Assembly (NCBI RefSeq): GCF_004300825.1
Contig: NZ_CP036250.1
Span: 868,001-932,000, forward strand
From: Egicoccus halophilus
Lineage (GTDB): Bacteria > Actinomycetota > Nitriliruptoria > Nitriliruptorales > Nitriliruptoraceae
DNA: 64,000 nucleotides
Direction: 5' to 3'
The position numbers and the translations under genes are program-made. This document shows, one piece after another, positions 24,213 to 31,569 of this stretch (position 1 is the stretch's first letter; each line of letters opens with the position of its first letter). The notes below the pieces were generated by a model. That model was not told where the DNA came from. It worked only from the letters and a program-made list of their open reading frames with translations, and searched no databases.

Positions 24213-25342
24213 GCGGGCTCGGTGGTCGCCGTCGGGAACCGGTCGCGGGTGCGGTTGGCGTAGCGCACGAGCGCGAGCATCAGCGGCACCTCGACCAGGA
24301 CGCCGACCACGGTCGCGAGCGCCGCACCCGACTGCAGCCCGAACAGCGCGATCGCCACCGCCACCGCCAACTCGAAGAAGTTGCTGGCGCCGATCATCGC
24401 GCCCGGCGCCGCGATCTCGTGGCGCAGGCGCATCGCCTGCATGACCCGGTACCCGAGCCAGAAGATGAACACCGTCTGGACCGTCAGCGGCACGGCGATC
24501 AGCACGATGTGCAGTGGGTTGTCGAGGATCACCTCGCCCTGGAAGGCGAACAGCAGCACCAGCGTGACGATCAGGCCCGTCGGGGTGACGGGGGCGATCC
24601 GGCGCAGGAAGTCGCGCTCGAACCAGGCGGCGCCGCGGCGACGGACCAGTGCCGTGCGGGTCAGCCAGCCGGCGACCAGGGGGATCACGATGTAGAGCAG
24701 GACCGACAGTCCGACGGTGTCCCACGGCACCTGGATGTCGGAGATCCCGAGCAGCAACACCACGACGGGGGCGAAGGCGACCAGCATGACGAGGTCGTTG
24801 ACCGCCACCTGCACCAGGGTGTAGCCGGCGTCACCACGGGTCAGGTAGCTCCAGACGAACACCATGGCGGTGCACGGGGCGGCACCGAGCAGGATCGCGC
24901 CGGCGAGGTACTCGCGGCCGAGGTCCTCGGGGATGAGCGGGGCGAACACGACCAGCAGGAAGAACCAGGCGATGGCGAACATGGTGAACGGCTTGACCAG
25001 CCAGTTGACCGCGGTCGTGACCGCGAGCCCGCGCGGTTCCCGGCGCACGCCCACGATGGCGCCGAAGTCGACCTGCACCATCATCGGGAAGATCATGGCC
25101 CAGATCAGGACGGCCACCGGCAGCGACACCGAGGCGTACTCGAAGCGGGCCAGCGTCTCGGGGACGGCGGGAGCGAGCTGACCGAGCGCGATCCCCGCCA
25201 CGATCGCCAGCGCGACCCACAGCGACAGCAGCCGCTCGAAGGTGCCGAGTCCGCCGGTGGGGGCCTCGTCGGCCGGCGTGCCGGTGGCGACGTCGAACGC
25301 GTCGACGGTGTCGTCGACGGCGTCGTCGAGGTGGTCACGCAC
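24209..25342 (-). CDS. acr3: ACR3-family arsenite efflux permease
   Basis: 377 aa with ten hydrophobic segments. The ACR3 signature GAILLGAAPCTAMVFVWSYL carries the conserved Cys needed for arsenite transport; NDLVMLVAFAP and GASNFFELAVAVAI are further family blocks. It exports arsenite using the proton gradient. The GTG at 25342 follows AAGGAATACGCC. The N-terminal 35 residues are polar and acidic. Operator-like inverted repeats lie in the 164-bp gap to the upstream arsR. Confidence 0.95.
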   Translation of the reverse strand: MRDHLDDAVDDTVDAFDVATGTPADEAPTGGLGTFERLLSLWVALAIVAGIALGQLAPAVPETLARFEYASVSLPVAVLIWAMIFPMMVQVDFGAIVGVRREPRGLAVTTAVNWLVKPFTMFAIAWFFLLVVFAPLIPEDLGREYLAGAILLGAAPCTAMVFVWSYLTRGDAGYTLVQVAVNDLVMLVAFAPVVVLLLGISDIQVPWDTVGLSVLLYIVIPLVAGWLTRTALVRRRGAAWFERDFLRRIAPVTPTGLIVTLVLLFAFQGEVILDNPLHIVLIAVPLTVQTVFIFWLGYRVMQAMRLRHEIAAPGAMIGASNFFELAVAVAIALFGLQSGAALATVVGVLVEVPLMLALVRYANRTRDRFPTATTEPA

Positions 25343-25394
25343 GGCGTATTCCTTGCGGGAGCGCGGAGTCGCGGGCAGGCGATCCGGCGGCGGG

Positions 25395-25425
25395 CTTCAT
25401 CGTGAAACGACGATACGCGATGAAG
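25395..25425 (-). promoter_or_regulatory. Operator-like inverted repeat upstream of acr3
   Basis: CTTCATCG (25395-25402) and its complement CGATGAAG (25418-25425) flank 15 bp, giving an ArsR/SmtB-like two-fold site about 50 bp before acr3. It suggests acr3 has a separately repressed promoter although arsR lies upstream on the same strand. Confidence 0.55.
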
Positions 25426-25506
25426 GCCGGTGGCGCACCCCCGATCACGTGTGGTCTCGCGCGTGCCGGGCGTCGCGGGCGGGTGACCGGGCGCCGCCGG
25501 CCGCGG

Positions 25507-25869
25507 TCAGAGGTTGGCGACGCCCGCCTTGAGCAGCGCCAGGCCGGTGGGCGAGACGCAGTAGGTGCTGCGCACCCCGTCGGCCGAGACCTGGACCAGG
25601 CCCGCCTCACGCAGGATGCGCAGGTGCTCGGAGACGGTCGACTGCGCCAGCGGCAACTCGTCGACCACGTCGCGGGTGATGCACGTCTCGCGCTCGGTCA
25701 GCAGCCGGAGGATCTTCAGCCGCGAGGGGTGCCCCAGCGCCTTGGCCAGCGCGGCGAGCGCCTCGTCGTCCGGGGGGTCCGCCACGACGGCGGCCGCGTC
25801 GGGCGGCGCACAGCTCGCGCACCCCTCGTCGGTCGCGGCCGCGGACGGCGTCGGCGCGTGCGTGCTCAT
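25507..25869 (-). CDS. ArsR-family regulator of the acr3 operon
   Basis: 120 aa from the ATG at 25869. Winged helix with LAKALGHPSRLKILRLLTE, recognition helix LAQSTVSEHLRILREAGLV and a wing ending SADGVRSTYCVSP. Cys pairs at DEGCASCAPP (N-terminus) and ERETCITRD can sense As(III) or another soft metal. Seven bases separate a TAGGTT -10 (25882-25877) from the ATG, so the mRNA is probably leaderless. Confidence 0.92.
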   Translation of the reverse strand: MSTHAPTPSAAATDEGCASCAPPDAAAVVADPPDDEALAALAKALGHPSRLKILRLLTERETCITRDVVDELPLAQSTVSEHLRILREAGLVQVSADGVRSTYCVSPTGLALLKAGVANL

Positions 25870-25876
25870 GTTCTCC

Positions 25877-25882
25877 AACCTA
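25877..25882 (-). promoter_or_regulatory. -10 hexamer TAGGTT, leaderless promoter of arsR (locus 2)
   Basis: TAGGTT on the minus strand, then GGAGAAC (7 bases), then ATG. The transcription start would coincide with the start codon. Confidence 0.55.
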
Positions 25883-26022
25883 CCCCACCGCCTCCGCCAC
25901 CCACCTCCGCCCCCCGGCACCAGCCGGGTCCCAGGCCCGGTCGGCCGCCGCAGGGAAGCGAACCGGCGCAACCCACCGGGCACCACGCGGCAAGGCCCGG
26001 CGGACCGGCGGCAGCGGCCGGC

Positions 26023-26028
26023 TAGCCT
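26023..26028 (+). promoter_or_regulatory. -10 hexamer TAGCCT, leaderless promoter of nth
   Basis: TAGCCT, then 8 bases (CCGGCGGC), then the ATG at 26037. No room for a ribosome-binding site after the predicted start point. Confidence 0.55.
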
Positions 26029-26036
26029 CCGGCGGC

Positions 26037-26717
26037 ATGATCCCCGACGACCTCACCCGTGAGCGCGGCAAGACGCTGCGCGCCCCCGTGATCCTCGACG
26101 AGTTGGCGCGGGTGCTGCCGGACGCCACGATCGCGTTGGCGTTCTCCGACCGGTGGGAACTGCTGGTCGCGACCATGCTCTCGGCGCAGTCGACCGACGT
26201 GAAGGTCAACGAGGTCACCCGGGTGCTGTTCCGGGAACTGCCCGGTCCCGAGGCCTTCGCCGAGGCGCCGCTCGAGCGCATCGAAGGGCTCATCGGATCG
26301 CTCGGGCTGTTCCGGCAGAAGGCCAAGAACGTGCAGGCGACCGCCCGGCTGCTCCTCGAGCACCACGACGGCGAGGTGCCGGGCACGATGGAGGAGCTGC
26401 TGGCCCTGCCGGGCGTGGCCCGCAAGACCGCCAACGTGGTGCTGTCCAACGGCTTCGGGACCCACGTCGGGGTGGTGGTGGACACCCACGTCGCCCGGCT
26501 CGCCCGGCGACTGCGCCTGACCCGCGAGGAGGACCCGAAGAAGATCGAGCGCGACCTGATGCAGCTGTACCCCCGTGAGCGCTGGCTCGACGTCTCGGAC
26601 CTGCTCATCCACCACGGGCGGCGCACCTGCCACGCGCGCCGTCCCCACTGCGAGGACTGTGTCGTCGAGCCGCTGTGCCCGTCCTCGCAGGAGGCCGGCC
26701 TGACCGACAAGCGCTGA
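26037..26717 (+). CDS. nth: Endonuclease III (DNA glycosylase/AP lyase)
   Basis: 226 aa, normal size. Removes oxidised pyrimidines and cleaves AP sites. Helix-hairpin-helix LLALPGVARKTANVVLSNGF carries the catalytic Lys; the catalytic Asp is in VVVDTHVARLARR. The [4Fe-4S] loop near the C-terminus has C-x6-C-x2-C-x5-C (CHARRPHCEDCVVEPLC). ATG at 26037 directly follows the predicted leaderless promoter. It is the last rightward gene before the leftward K+ operon. Confidence 0.97.
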   Translation: MIPDDLTRERGKTLRAPVILDELARVLPDATIALAFSDRWELLVATMLSAQSTDVKVNEVTRVLFRELPGPEAFAEAPLERIEGLIGSLGLFRQKAKNVQATARLLLEHHDGEVPGTMEELLALPGVARKTANVVLSNGFGTHVGVVVDTHVARLARRLRLTREEDPKKIERDLMQLYPRERWLDVSDLLIHHGRRTCHARRPHCEDCVVEPLCPSSQEAGLTDKR

Positions 26718-26755
26718 CGCGCGCACCGCCCGGCCACGGCGTCACCGCGATCGCG

Positions 26756-27475
26756 TCACCGTCGCCCGGTCGCGCGTGACCACAGCAGCGTCGCTGCGGC
26801 CAGCGCCGCGAGTACGCCCGCGACGATCGCCTGAAGGGCGTGGAAGGGCTCGGGGACCTCCACGGTCGGCGCGACGACCTCGAGGTGGTCGGCACGCAGC
26901 GTGATGCCACCGCCGTCGTCGGGATCGGCGCGCAGCAGGACCCCTTCGAGCAGCACGATGTCACCACGGCGCCCGGGTCGCCCGACCCCGTCGATCTGCT
27001 CGTGCAAGCCGTCGGGCAACCACACCGACAGGCCGCTGCTGAAGCCGCGGGACTCGCGGTGCGCGCCCATCGGGCCGACCTCGAGCGCGTAGTCGTCGTC
27101 GTTGACCTGGACCCAGACGCCACTGCGGCGCCGAATGAGTTCGCCGACGGGCTCGCCGACATAGGTCACGCGCCGTCCGTCGAACGCGGCGGGACAGGCG
27201 TAGACGTGCGGGGAGGTGATGCGGCCGCCTGCGCCGATCGTGGCGCCGATCGTGTCGACGAGATCTTGGTCGGCACCACGTCGACAGACCGATGGTTCGG
27301 TCTCGAGCGCGACCGGCGGGAGGTCGGTCACGAGGAAGGGTGTGGTGTCGACCAGTGGTTTGGCGCGCAGCAGCAGCTCGGTCCCGGCGAGGACGGATAC
27401 CAACAGGGCGAGTGCGGCGACCAGGATCCAACGCGTCGGACGCCGACGATGACGGTTTGCGCGAACTGTGCTCAT
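26756..27475 (-). CDS. Membrane-anchored TrkH-associated protein A (unrecognised external domain)
   Basis: 239 aa. Two membrane helices, at about 16-36 (WILVAALALLVSVLAGTELL) and about 212-232, with a 170-residue domain between them that should lie outside. Conserved with the second copy at 34882: ACPAAFDGRRVTY, then WVQVNDDDYAL, VWLPD, RRGD and DGGG. Two Cys (SVCRRG and YACPAAF) match the other copy and may form a disulfide. The beta-rich G-rich pattern looks OB-like. The ATG overlaps the TrkH stop (ATGA). Function unknown; probably a TrkH accessory. Confidence 0.85.
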   Translation of the reverse strand: MSTVRANRHRRRPTRWILVAALALLVSVLAGTELLLRAKPLVDTTPFLVTDLPPVALETEPSVCRRGADQDLVDTIGATIGAGGRITSPHVYACPAAFDGRRVTYVGEPVGELIRRRSGVWVQVNDDDYALEVGPMGAHRESRGFSSGLSVWLPDGLHEQIDGVGRPGRRGDIVLLEGVLLRADPDDGGGITLRADHLEVVAPTVEVPEPFHALQAIVAGVLAALAAATLLWSRATGRR

Positions 27476-28986
27476 GTCGACGCCCGCCCGCGGGCGAGGG
27501 ACACGAGGTAACCGAGCATGGCGAAGACGGCCACGAACTCGAGCCGACCGAGCCACATCTGCACGAGGTAGACCGCCATCAGCCCGCGTGGCATGCCGGG
27601 ATCGGTGACCCCGATGGACAAGCCGATGTTGGAGGCGGCGGACACCGACTCGAACAGCGTCTGGGTGATGTCGTAGGAGCCGTAGGCCAGTCCGATCATG
27701 GCGCCGGCGAGATAGGTGACCACGAACAGCAGCAGTACGGACGTGGCGGCGCGGGCGGTCTGGTCGCGCAGGATCTGCCGCTTGCCGACGTGGTAGGTCG
27801 TGACGACCACGGCCGACTCCGGGTTGAGCAGCTTGCGGACGTCGTGCACCAGGGTCTTGGCGGCGATGCCCACCCGCAGGGCCTTGATCCCGCCGGCGGT
27901 GGAGGACGCCATGCCGCCGATCGCCATTGCCGCCACGATCGCGGCCGGCGCCAGCACGCCCCAGTCGGTGAGGTAGGTCTCGCCGGCGTTGACCTGCGCC
28001 CCGGCGCTGGACACCGAGGACAACAGGGTGAAGAAGCCCTTGCGGATGAGCGGTTCGAGCTCGTCGTACGCACCCGAGCGCACCAGGCCGAAGCAGACGA
28101 CCAGGAACAACAGGCCGGACGACAGGGCGAGCGTACGGGTCTCGAGGTGACGCAGCACCTGGCGCCAGTCCGCGTTCCACAGGGCGAAGTGCAGCCCGAA
28201 CGACAGCGAGCCGGCGAGCAGCAGCACCATGACCACCACCTCGACCGCGAACGAGTGGTAGTAGGCGATGGATGCCTGCATCGGCGCGAAGCCGCCGGTG
28301 TCGAAGGCGGCGAAGAACAGCAGCACGGCGTGGTAGACGGCGCGGCCCGGGGTGAAGCCGGCCACCAGCAGCGCCACGAACAACGCCGCGGTCCCGACCA
28401 CGAGGAACGTCGCCGCCACGCGGAAGATGAAGCGGGCCGTACGGATGAAATTGGGCAGGATGCGTTCGTCACGCGCCTCGGCCACGTACAGCGTGCCGAT
28501 GCGACCACCGCCGGCGGCGAACAACGACAGCACTACGATGATGATGCCCTGGCCACCGGCGAAGTGGAGCAGATGCCGGTAGAAGTCCATCGACAGGGTG
28601 GTGTGGTCGAGGTCGCTGACGACCGACAACCCGGTCGTCGTGAGCGCCGACATGCCCTCGAAGACCGCGGACAGCCAGTCCTCATAGTGACCCGAGAGGT
28701 GGAACGGCACGGCGGCGAAGATGGCGCCGACCAGCCAGGCCAGCGCCACGGTCACCATGCCGTGGGCCCACGTCAGCTGCTGACGCGTCGCGAGTTTGGC
28801 CTCGCTGGCACCCCCGACGATGCCGCACAGCGACGCGCCGATCACGAACGCCGACAGCGTGTTCCACTCCGCCAGCGCGGCCGCGACCACGGCGGCGCCG
28901 GCCATGACGAGGCCCAACCCCAGCAGCACCTTGCCGAGGTAGTACCCGATCAACCGCAGGTCGTCGGCGCCCGGGCGCAGCAGCAC
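27472..28986 (-). CDS. TrkH-family potassium uptake membrane subunit, copy A
   Basis: 504 aa with four M-P-M repeats. Filter-type Gly segments: ALTTTGLSVV (about 114), FDTGGFAPM, SSVSSAGAQVN and SAASNIGLSIG. The TrkH core GGQGIIIVVLSLF and GGMASSTAGGIKALR are present. It carries K+ across the membrane and is gated by RCK subunits, here the two TrkA genes just upstream in the same operon. GTG start at 28986, 3 bp after the 45-aa protein; the stop overlaps the next gene. Confidence 0.95.
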   Translation of the reverse strand: MLLRPGADDLRLIGYYLGKVLLGLGLVMAGAAVVAAALAEWNTLSAFVIGASLCGIVGGASEAKLATRQQLTWAHGMVTVALAWLVGAIFAAVPFHLSGHYEDWLSAVFEGMSALTTTGLSVVSDLDHTTLSMDFYRHLLHFAGGQGIIIVVLSLFAAGGGRIGTLYVAEARDERILPNFIRTARFIFRVAATFLVVGTAALFVALLVAGFTPGRAVYHAVLLFFAAFDTGGFAPMQASIAYYHSFAVEVVVMVLLLAGSLSFGLHFALWNADWRQVLRHLETRTLALSSGLLFLVVCFGLVRSGAYDELEPLIRKGFFTLLSSVSSAGAQVNAGETYLTDWGVLAPAAIVAAMAIGGMASSTAGGIKALRVGIAAKTLVHDVRKLLNPESAVVVTTYHVGKRQILRDQTARAATSVLLLFVVTYLAGAMIGLAYGSYDITQTLFESVSAASNIGLSIGVTDPGMPRGLMAVYLVQMWLGRLEFVAVFAMLGYLVSLARGRAST

Positions 28987-28989
28987 GGC

Positions 28990-29127
28990 TCAGCCCGCCA
29001 GCAACAGGGTGAGGGCGGCGACGCCGGTGGCGGCGGCGATGGCGAGCACGAACAACGCCACGAGCAGCCCGATGCCCCGGGCCGCGGCCCGCGGCCCGGT
29101 CCCACCACGGTCGTCGCGGACCCTCAC
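28990..29127 (-). CDS. 45-aa one-helix membrane protein of TrkH cassette A
   Basis: GTG start at 29127 overlaps the stop of the TrkA gene (GTGA) and the TGA stop is 3 bp before TrkH. The first 18 residues are basic (MRVRDDRGGTGPRAAARG); residues 19-45 form one hydrophobic helix (GIGLLVALFVLAIAAATGVA and beyond). A protein of exactly the same length with the same layout precedes the second TrkH (37093-37230). That supports a real gene, perhaps a small subunit comparable in concept to KdpF of the Kdp pump. Confidence 0.75.
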   Translation of the reverse strand: MRVRDDRGGTGPRAAARGIGLLVALFVLAIAAATGVAALTLLLAG

Positions 29128-29786
29128 CGCCGACCCAGCAGCGAGCTCGTGATCCGGTGCTCGAGGTCGGGGCTGGTCAGCAGCACGACCTCGTCACCGG
29201 GCAGCAGTTGGGCGCCACCACGCGGGATGACGGTCTCGTCGCCCCGGAAGATGGCGACCAGCACGGCCTCGTTGGGCAGGTCGAGCTTCTCGATCGCCCG
29301 CGGCCTGGGCGCGCCGGGGCCGCTCGGGATGCGCAGTTCGACCAGGCTGACCCGGCCGCCCTTGAGGCTGGTCAGGTGGATCAGCTCGCCGATGGAGAAC
29401 TCGTTCTCGAGCAGCTCCGAGATCAGTCGGGTCGAGGACACCGGCTCGATGCCGAGACGGTCGAAGATCTCGACGTTCTTGGGCGTGTTGACCCGGCTGA
29501 TGGCCCGCTTCACGCCGAACTCGATCTTCGCGAGCTGGCAGGACACGAGGTTGTCGTCGTCCTCGTGGGTGGTGGCGACGAAGACGTCGGCGCGGTCGGC
29601 ATGGGCCTGCTCGAGGTAGCGCACGTCGCACGCGTCACCCTCGATGACGAGCACGTCGGTCTCGGCCACCAGCTGTTCGCAGCGCGAGCCGATGCGCTCC
29701 ACCACGGTCACCTCATGGCCCTTCTCGACCATGTCCCTGGCGATGTAGCGGCCGATCTTGCCACCGCCGGCGATCACGACGTACAT
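29124..29786 (-). CDS. trkA: TrkA-type RCK potassium channel regulator, copy 1
   Basis: 220 aa. RCK_N Rossmann fold with VVIAGGGKIGRYIARDM (GxGxxG), acidic end of strand 2 (VVER), and GDACDVRYLEQA; then RCK_C (VELRIPSGPG, LPGDEVVLLTS). Binds NAD(H)/ATP and gates TrkH from the cytoplasmic side. ATG at 29786, 4 bp after the other RCK gene; the stop overlaps the 45-aa gene. Confidence 0.94.
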   Translation of the reverse strand: MYVVIAGGGKIGRYIARDMVEKGHEVTVVERIGSRCEQLVAETDVLVIEGDACDVRYLEQAHADRADVFVATTHEDDDNLVSCQLAKIEFGVKRAISRVNTPKNVEIFDRLGIEPVSSTRLISELLENEFSIGELIHLTSLKGGRVSLVELRIPSGPGAPRPRAIEKLDLPNEAVLVAIFRGDETVIPRGGAQLLPGDEVVLLTSPDLEHRITSSLLGRR

Positions 29787-29790
29787 GTCC

Positions 29791-30477
29791 TCACCTCCGG
29801 TCCGCGTAGCTGCGTTCGCGGTCGAACGGATCGCGCACGAGCTCGGCGATGCGTCGGTGCGCGGCCGGCTTCATCGCGGCGGTGACCACGTCGTCGCGCT
29901 CGAGGCGGTCGCTGCGGTCGGGAATGAACACCCGGGTGCCCCGCCGGACCGCGGCCACCCGCAGCTGACCGTCGACCTCGAACTCCTCGACGGTCATGCC
30001 GTGACCCGGGGTGTCCATCTCGAGTTCGACGACCGAGACGTCGGTGTCGGAGAAGGCCACGTGCAACGGATAGCTCTCGTCGCGGAACTCGTTGAGGAAC
30101 AGCTTCGCGATCAGGCCGGTACCCGAGACGTAACGCACGCCGAGCTTGCGGTAGACGTCCTCGCGTTCGGGGTTGAACAGCCGGGCGATCGTGCGGGGGA
30201 CGTCGTAGAGGTGGGTGGCGATCTCGACCGCCATCAGGTTGGCGTTGTCGAACCGCGTCACGGCGATCAGTCCGTCGGCGCGCTGGACCCCGGCCTGCTC
30301 GAGCACGTCGCGGTCGGTGCAGTCGCCCACCACGGTCTCGCCGTTGAACGCCGAACCCAGGCGGTCGAACGCCAGGGGGTCGACGTCACACACGACGACG
30401 TCGGTGTCGGCGTCCTCGGACAGACGGTCGGCGATCTCCGCGCCCAGCCGCCCGCACCCGCCGATGATGATGTGCAC
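29791..30477 (-). CDS. trkA: TrkA-type RCK potassium channel regulator, copy 2
   Basis: 228 aa from the GTG at 30477, with GAGGAAGTTC before it. RCK_N with HIIIGGCGRLGAEIADRL, VVCDVDP and GDCTDRDVLEQAG; RCK_C with VVELEMDTPGHG and LERDDVVTAAM. First gene of the five-gene K+ operon. Two adjacent single RCK proteins may form a hetero-octameric ring, in place of the fused double-RCK TrkA of enterobacteria. Divergent from ispH. Confidence 0.94.
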   Translation of the reverse strand: MHIIIGGCGRLGAEIADRLSEDADTDVVVCDVDPLAFDRLGSAFNGETVVGDCTDRDVLEQAGVQRADGLIAVTRFDNANLMAVEIATHLYDVPRTIARLFNPEREDVYRKLGVRYVSGTGLIAKLFLNEFRDESYPLHVAFSDTDVSVVELEMDTPGHGMTVEEFEVDGQLRVAAVRRGTRVFIPDRSDRLERDDVVTAAMKPAAHRRIAELVRDPFDRERSYADRR

Positions 30478-30500
30478 GGCACGAACTTCCTCACGACACG

Positions 30501-30520
30501 GCCCGGTCTTCCGACCGGGC
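30501..30520 (-). promoter_or_regulatory. 5'-UTR hairpin of the trkA-trkH operon
   Basis: On the minus strand GCCCGGTC-GGAA-GACCGGGC: an 8-bp perfect stem capped by a GNRA-type tetraloop, between a TACTCT -10 (30535-30530) and the GTG at 30477. It may affect mRNA stability or translation of the K+ operon. Confidence 0.55.
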
Positions 30521-30563
30521 CACCAGCGCAGAGTATGCCCAACGGCCCCCGCGCCCGTGTCGC

Positions 30564-30569
30564 TACCCT
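30564..30569 (+). promoter_or_regulatory. -10 hexamer TACCCT, leaderless promoter of ispH
   Basis: TACCCT, then CGGGGC (6 bases), then the ATG at 30576, so transcription and translation starts would coincide. Confidence 0.5.
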
Positions 30570-30575
30570 CGGGGC

Positions 30576-31529
30576 ATGGCTCCCACCACGCTCCTGCTCG
30601 CGGCACCGCGCGGTTTCTGCGCGGGCGTCGACCGTGCCGTGCTGATCGTCGAGAAGGCCCTCGAGGTCCACGGCGCCCCGGTCTACGTCCGTCACGAGAT
30701 CGTCCACAACACCCACGTGGTCGCGTCGCTGCGCCGTGAGGGGGCGGTGTTCGTCGAGGACGAGACCGAGGTCCCCGAGGGTGCGGTGGTCGTGTTCTCC
30801 GCGCACGGCTCGCCCCCGGAGGCGTTCGAGAACTCCAAGCGCCTCGGCCACACGCTCGTCGACGCGACGTGCCCGCTGGTCACGAAGGTCCACAACGAGG
30901 CGCGCCGGTACGCGCAGGCCGAGATGGACATCGTGCTGATCGGCCACGAGGGCCATCAGGAGGTCGTCGGCACCATGGGCCAGGCGCCCCGGTCGATCCG
31001 CCTGGTCGAGACGGCCGACGACGTGGACGCACTCGACTACGCCGACGACGCCAACGTGGCCTACATCACGCAGACCACGCTGTCGATGGACGAGACCTCG
31101 GCGGTCGTGGACCGGCTGCGCCAGCGTTTCCCCCTGCTGCACCAGCCCCGCAAGGACGACATCTGCTACGCGACGCAGAACCGCCAGGACGCGGTGAAGG
31201 AGTTGGCCGAGGCGACCGACGTCATCCTGGTGGTCGGTTCGCAGACCTCGTCGAACTCCAAGCGCCTCGTCGAGGTGTCCCGCGACCGCGGCACGCCGGC
31301 GTACCTGATCGACTCGGCCGCCGACATCGACCCGGCCTGGGTCGAGGGCGCGGACACCGTCGGGCTGACCTCCGGGGCGTCCGCACCGGAGGTGCTCGTG
31401 GAGGACGTGATCGACTGGTTCCGCCAGCGCGGGCTGCAGAAGGTCCGCACCGTCACGGTGATCGACGAGGACGTCGAGTTCGCGCTGCCCGCGGCGCTCT
31501 CGCGTCGGCTGCAGGGCCGCCCGGCCTGA
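30576..31529 (+). CDS. ispH: 4-hydroxy-3-methylbut-2-enyl diphosphate reductase
   Basis: 317 aa. Last step of the MEP isoprenoid pathway, making IPP and DMAPP. Cluster-binding Cys are in APRGFCAGVDRAV (about 15), VDATCPLVTKVH (about 99) and KDDICYATQNRQ (about 200). HEIVHNTHVV, GHEGHQEVVGTMGQ and SQTSSNSKRLVEV are substrate blocks. Single-copy-type gene with normal length. Confidence 0.97.
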   Translation: MAPTTLLLAAPRGFCAGVDRAVLIVEKALEVHGAPVYVRHEIVHNTHVVASLRREGAVFVEDETEVPEGAVVVFSAHGSPPEAFENSKRLGHTLVDATCPLVTKVHNEARRYAQAEMDIVLIGHEGHQEVVGTMGQAPRSIRLVETADDVDALDYADDANVAYITQTTLSMDETSAVVDRLRQRFPLLHQPRKDDICYATQNRQDAVKELAEATDVILVVGSQTSSNSKRLVEVSRDRGTPAYLIDSAADIDPAWVEGADTVGLTSGASAPEVLVEDVIDWFRQRGLQKVRTVTVIDEDVEFALPAALSRRLQGRPA

Positions 31530-31569
31530 GTGGGCGTGACGGGCCGGTGACCGCTTCGGCGGTCCCGGC

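Noticed and set aside
24209-25342. Annotation of the exporter as a bile acid/sodium symporter
   Set aside because: The fold is related, but the GAAPCTAMVFVWS Cys motif and ars neighbours indicate ACR3.
27292-29619. Long + strand open frame (775 codons) over the TrkH operon
   Set aside because: It is the antisense shadow of TrkH, TrkA and the two-helix protein, His/Gly/Arg-rich with no domain.
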